From: Candidatus Gastranaerophilales bacterium
Lineage (GTDB): Bacteria; Cyanobacteriota; Vampirovibrionia; Gastranaerophilales; Gastranaerophilaceae
Reading direction: 5' to 3'
Length of the DNA stretch: 64,000 bases
NCBI GenBank assembly: GCA_017402995.1
Contig: JAFQOV010000006.1
Location: 1-64,000 of the forward strand
Positions 61,882 through 64,000 of the stretch are shown piece after piece. Position 1 is the stretch's first letter, and each line of letters opens with the position of its first letter. Under the pieces are notes generated by a model that worked only from the letters and a program-made list of their open reading frames with translations, was not told the origin of the DNA and did not search any database. The position numbers and the translations under genes were made by a program.

Positions 61882-63201
61882 ATGGGTTTACACATGCAAG
61901 TAATTATTGCACTTTTGTTAGGAATTAAAAGAAACGGACATATCTTTATTGGTCTATTATTAGGTATCTTAATAGGCTGTTTTTTCCCAAGCGAACAATA
62001 TCCTAAAGCATATAATGTTTTAAATTTTGTTGCTCAAGGTTTTATTGATATTATCCAAATGGTTGTTTTACCACTTGTAATAAGCGCGATTATTATCGGT
62101 ATTTCAAACATTGGCGATTCAAAACAATTAACCAAATTTGGATCTAAAATGCTTTTATATTACGGTATTATCACACTTACTGCTGTTTCAATTGCAGCTG
62201 GAATTGCAATCGTTCTTCAACCTGGTTTAAACGCAAAAGCTCTTGTAAACCCAGATGTAATCAATAATGTACAAGGTTTTGTTGCAGATGCAATTCAATA
62301 TCAAAAAGAAAATCTTGCACAAATTTTTATGGATATTATCCCTAAAAACCCAGTAACAGCTTTGGCTGAAGGCAAAATGATTCCTGTAATCATTTTTGTT
62401 TCAATATTTGCAATTGCATTAACTAAAGCTGGCGAAATCTCAAGACCTTTGGTTTCTTTCTTTGAAAGTGTTTTTGCTGCAACAATGAAAGTTACTGATT
62501 GGATTATGTATTTAGCTGCTCCTGGTATTTTTGCTTTAACAGCAACTGCTGTTGGTAACTTTGGTCTTGCAATTTTTGGCAACATTTCAAAATATGCTCT
62601 TGCAATCACTCTTGCATTAGCAATTCAATTCTTTGTAGTTTATCCATTAATGTTAAAAATATTTTCTAAAGTTCCTGTTTTCAGATTGCTTGAAGCAGTT
62701 TCTGAAGCGATTATGGTTGCTTTTGGTACAGCTTCATCTTCTGCAACATTGCCTTTAACAATTACATGTTGCGAAAAACGAGGCATTTCAAACAGAGTTT
62801 GCTCTTTTGTATTGCCACTTGGTGCAACATTGAATATGGACGGTACTGCTATAATGCAAGTTATTGCGGTTATTTTCTTAACTCAAATGTATGGTGTGAC
62901 TTTAACTCCATTGTTAATTTTTGAAATCGCAGCTCTTGCAATTATCGCATCTTCTACTTCTGCGGGTATCCCAGGAGCAGGCTTGATTACAATCGCATTA
63001 GTTTTAAACGGCATTGGCTTAACTCCTGAACAACTTGTTTTAGGCTTCTCATTACTATTCACAATTGAAAGATTTACAGACATGATGAGAACAGTTTGTA
63101 ACGTTGCGTCTGACGCTGTTGTTGCGGCAATCATTGCAGATAATGAAAACGAATTAAATTATGAATTACTTACAAATTCAGAAGGCGAAGCTAAGGCATA
63201 A
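61882..63201 (+). CDS. Dicarboxylate/amino acid:cation symporter (DAACS, GltP/DctA-like)
   Basis: Sodium- or proton-coupled symporter of 439 residues with eight hydrophobic segments and two re-entrant loops. Signature motifs: GTASSSATLPLTI in hairpin 1, LGATLNMDGTAIMQ in TM7, and STSAGIPGAGLITIALVL in hairpin 2. GAGGA is placed nine bases before the ATG. Likely substrates are glutamate, aspartate or C4-dicarboxylates. rlmH follows after two bases. Confidence 0.93.
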   Translation: MGLHMQVIIALLLGIKRNGHIFIGLLLGILIGCFFPSEQYPKAYNVLNFVAQGFIDIIQMVVLPLVISAIIIGISNIGDSKQLTKFGSKMLLYYGIITLTAVSIAAGIAIVLQPGLNAKALVNPDVINNVQGFVADAIQYQKENLAQIFMDIIPKNPVTALAEGKMIPVIIFVSIFAIALTKAGEISRPLVSFFESVFAATMKVTDWIMYLAAPGIFALTATAVGNFGLAIFGNISKYALAITLALAIQFFVVYPLMLKIFSKVPVFRLLEAVSEAIMVAFGTASSSATLPLTITCCEKRGISNRVCSFVLPLGATLNMDGTAIMQVIAVIFLTQMYGVTLTPLLIFEIAALAIIASSTSAGIPGAGLITIALVLNGIGLTPEQLVLGFSLLFTIERFTDMMRTVCNVASDAVVAAIIADNENELNYELLTNSEGEAKA

Positions 63202-63203
63202 TT

Positions 63204-63620
63204 TTGAATATTAAAATTGTTTTAGAAGGAAAATTAAAAGAAAGTTATTTTAAAGAAGGCGTTTTTGAATATCAAAAGCGCCTTTTAGGACGTGTTGAAA
63301 TTGTTGAAGTTAATTCAATCAAGGAATATATTAAAAACAAACAAAATGCCTTTTTAATCACAATGGAAATTGAAGGCAAACAACTCTCGAGCGAAGAATT
63401 TGCAAGTAAATTGCAAACAATTGAACAAGACGGATATTATAACGAAATATTGTTTTTAATTGGTGGAGCATATGGCTTAGAGCCTGATGTTCGCAATAAA
63501 TCAAATTTCAAATTCTCAATGTCAAAGTTAACTTTTTTGCACCAAGAAGCAGTTTTAATCTTAATTGAACAAATTTATCGAGCATATAAAATTTTAAACA
63601 ACGAACCATATCACAAATAA
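63204..63620 (+). CDS. rlmH: 23S rRNA pseudouridine-1915 N3-methyltransferase RlmH
   Basis: SPOUT-class methyltransferase of 138 residues acting on helix 69 of the ribosome. The SAM-binding knot is LFLIGGAYGLEPDVR, followed by FSMSKLTFLHQEAVLILIEQIYRAYKI and the C-terminal NNEPYHK that closes the family. The start codon is TTG, with AAGG eight bases upstream at the end of the symporter gene, so they are coupled. The length is close to the typical 155. Confidence 0.93.
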   Translation: MNIKIVLEGKLKESYFKEGVFEYQKRLLGRVEIVEVNSIKEYIKNKQNAFLITMEIEGKQLSSEEFASKLQTIEQDGYYNEILFLIGGAYGLEPDVRNKSNFKFSMSKLTFLHQEAVLILIEQIYRAYKILNNEPYHK

Positions 63621-63631
63621 AAGGAAATAAA

Positions 63632-64000
63632 ATGAGAGCAGTTGATTTAATCCAAAAGAAAAAAGAAGGAAAAGAACATACAAAAGAAGAGATTAATTTC
63701 TTGGTTGAAAATTATACCAATGGAAATATAGAAGATTATCAAATGTCTGCTTGGCTTATGGCTGTTTGCTTTCAAGGTTTAACAGATGAAGAAACAGCAT
63801 ATTTAACAGAAGCATTTGTAAATTCTGGAGATATTTTAGATTTCTCATCTATCAGCGAAAATGTTGCAGATAAACACTCAACAGGTGGCGTTGGCGACAA
63901 AGTTACTCTTGTTTTAATCCCAATTTTAGCAACTCTTGGTGTTTATACGGCAAAATTATCTGGTAGAGGATTAGGCTTCACAGGTGGCACAATAGATAAA
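63632..64000 (+). CDS. pdp: Pyrimidine-nucleoside phosphorylase, N-terminal part (runs off the window)
   Basis: The first 123 residues of a nucleoside phosphorylase (the gene continues beyond the right edge). Seen: MRAVDLIQKKKEGKEHTKEE, WLMAVCFQGLTDEET, the phosphate-binding KHSTGGVGDKVTLVL, and SGRGLGFTGGTIDK. These motifs define Pdp/DeoA, which cleave thymidine or uridine to base and (deoxy)ribose-1-phosphate. AAAGGAAA precedes the ATG, 11 bases after rlmH. Thymidine versus broader pyrimidine specificity cannot be told from the N-terminus. Confidence 0.93.
   Translation, partial: MRAVDLIQKKKEGKEHTKEEINFLVENYTNGNIEDYQMSAWLMAVCFQGLTDEETAYLTEAFVNSGDILDFSSISENVADKHSTGGVGDKVTLVLIPILATLGVYTAKLSGRGLGFTGGTIDK

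Overview
The window is one contiguous, AT-rich (by eye about one third G+C), densely packed bacterial chromosome segment. The best fit is a gut-type, non-photosynthetic relative of the Cyanobacteria (Melainabacteria/Vampirovibrionia, probably Gastranaerophilales). The main reason is at the left end: the RNA polymerase beta' subunit is split into rpoC1 and rpoC2 in the cyanobacterial way, and RpoC2 carries a very large insertion in the trigger loop. A cyanobacterial-type LexA box, fermentative enzymes, [FeFe] hydrogenases and a flagellar cap gene, with no respiratory or photosynthetic genes, agree with this. The lineage call is inference; no database was searched.

Layout. 1-6.1 kb: end of rpoB, rpoC1, rpoC2. 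6.1-21 kb: mutS, sugar-nucleotide genes (manC, rmlD), a peptide-binding protein, a 923-residue unknown, an exported trehalose-synthase-like GH13 enzyme with a membrane acyltransferase, and a calpain-like cysteine protease. 21-30.8 kb: a fermentation and hydrogen block: adhE, rex, two small thioredoxin-like [2Fe-2S] proteins, a PAS-containing sensory [FeFe] hydrogenase, a SpoIIE/PP2C phosphatase, a catalytic [FeFe] hydrogenase and an iron alcohol dehydrogenase. 30.8-36.8 kb: tRNA-Ser(GGA), hisG-mazG-glycosyltransferase, an ArsB/NhaD antiporter and a 532-residue unknown with leucine-rich-like repeats. 36.8-49.4 kb: ruvB, rpmI-rplT, dnaE, a metallo-beta-lactamase-fold hydrolase, a phosphoesterase, malQ and an alternative sigma factor. 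49.4-64 kb: an aminotransferase, a LexA/UmuD-like repressor with UmuC, rlmN, fliD, an XRE regulator with a divergent short transcript, a GH57 enzyme, nagA, a glutamate-type symporter, rlmH and the start of a pyrimidine-nucleoside phosphorylase.

How the genes work together. The adhE-to-ADH block can reoxidise NADH and ferredoxin to ethanol and H2. It would be read out by Rex (NADH/NAD+) and by a sensory hydrogenase coupled to a phosphatase. A Rex-type operator lies upstream of adhE. malQ, the GH57 enzyme and the exported GH13 enzyme point to alpha-glucan metabolism; nagA adds amino-sugar use. mutS, ruvB, dnaE and the umuDC-like pair supply DNA repair and replication.

Two genome-scale habits stand out. 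First, many genes that lack a Shine-Dalgarno sequence have a -10 hexamer ending exactly six bases before the ATG, which predicts leaderless mRNAs (mutS, ruvB, dnaE, the lexA/umuD-like gene, rlmN, the GH13 gene and two zinc-ribbon genes). Second, six of ten convergent junctions overlap by exactly four bases through interlocked stop codons. No IS element, prophage, CRISPR array or rRNA was seen, and no stretch over 300 bases lacks a gene.
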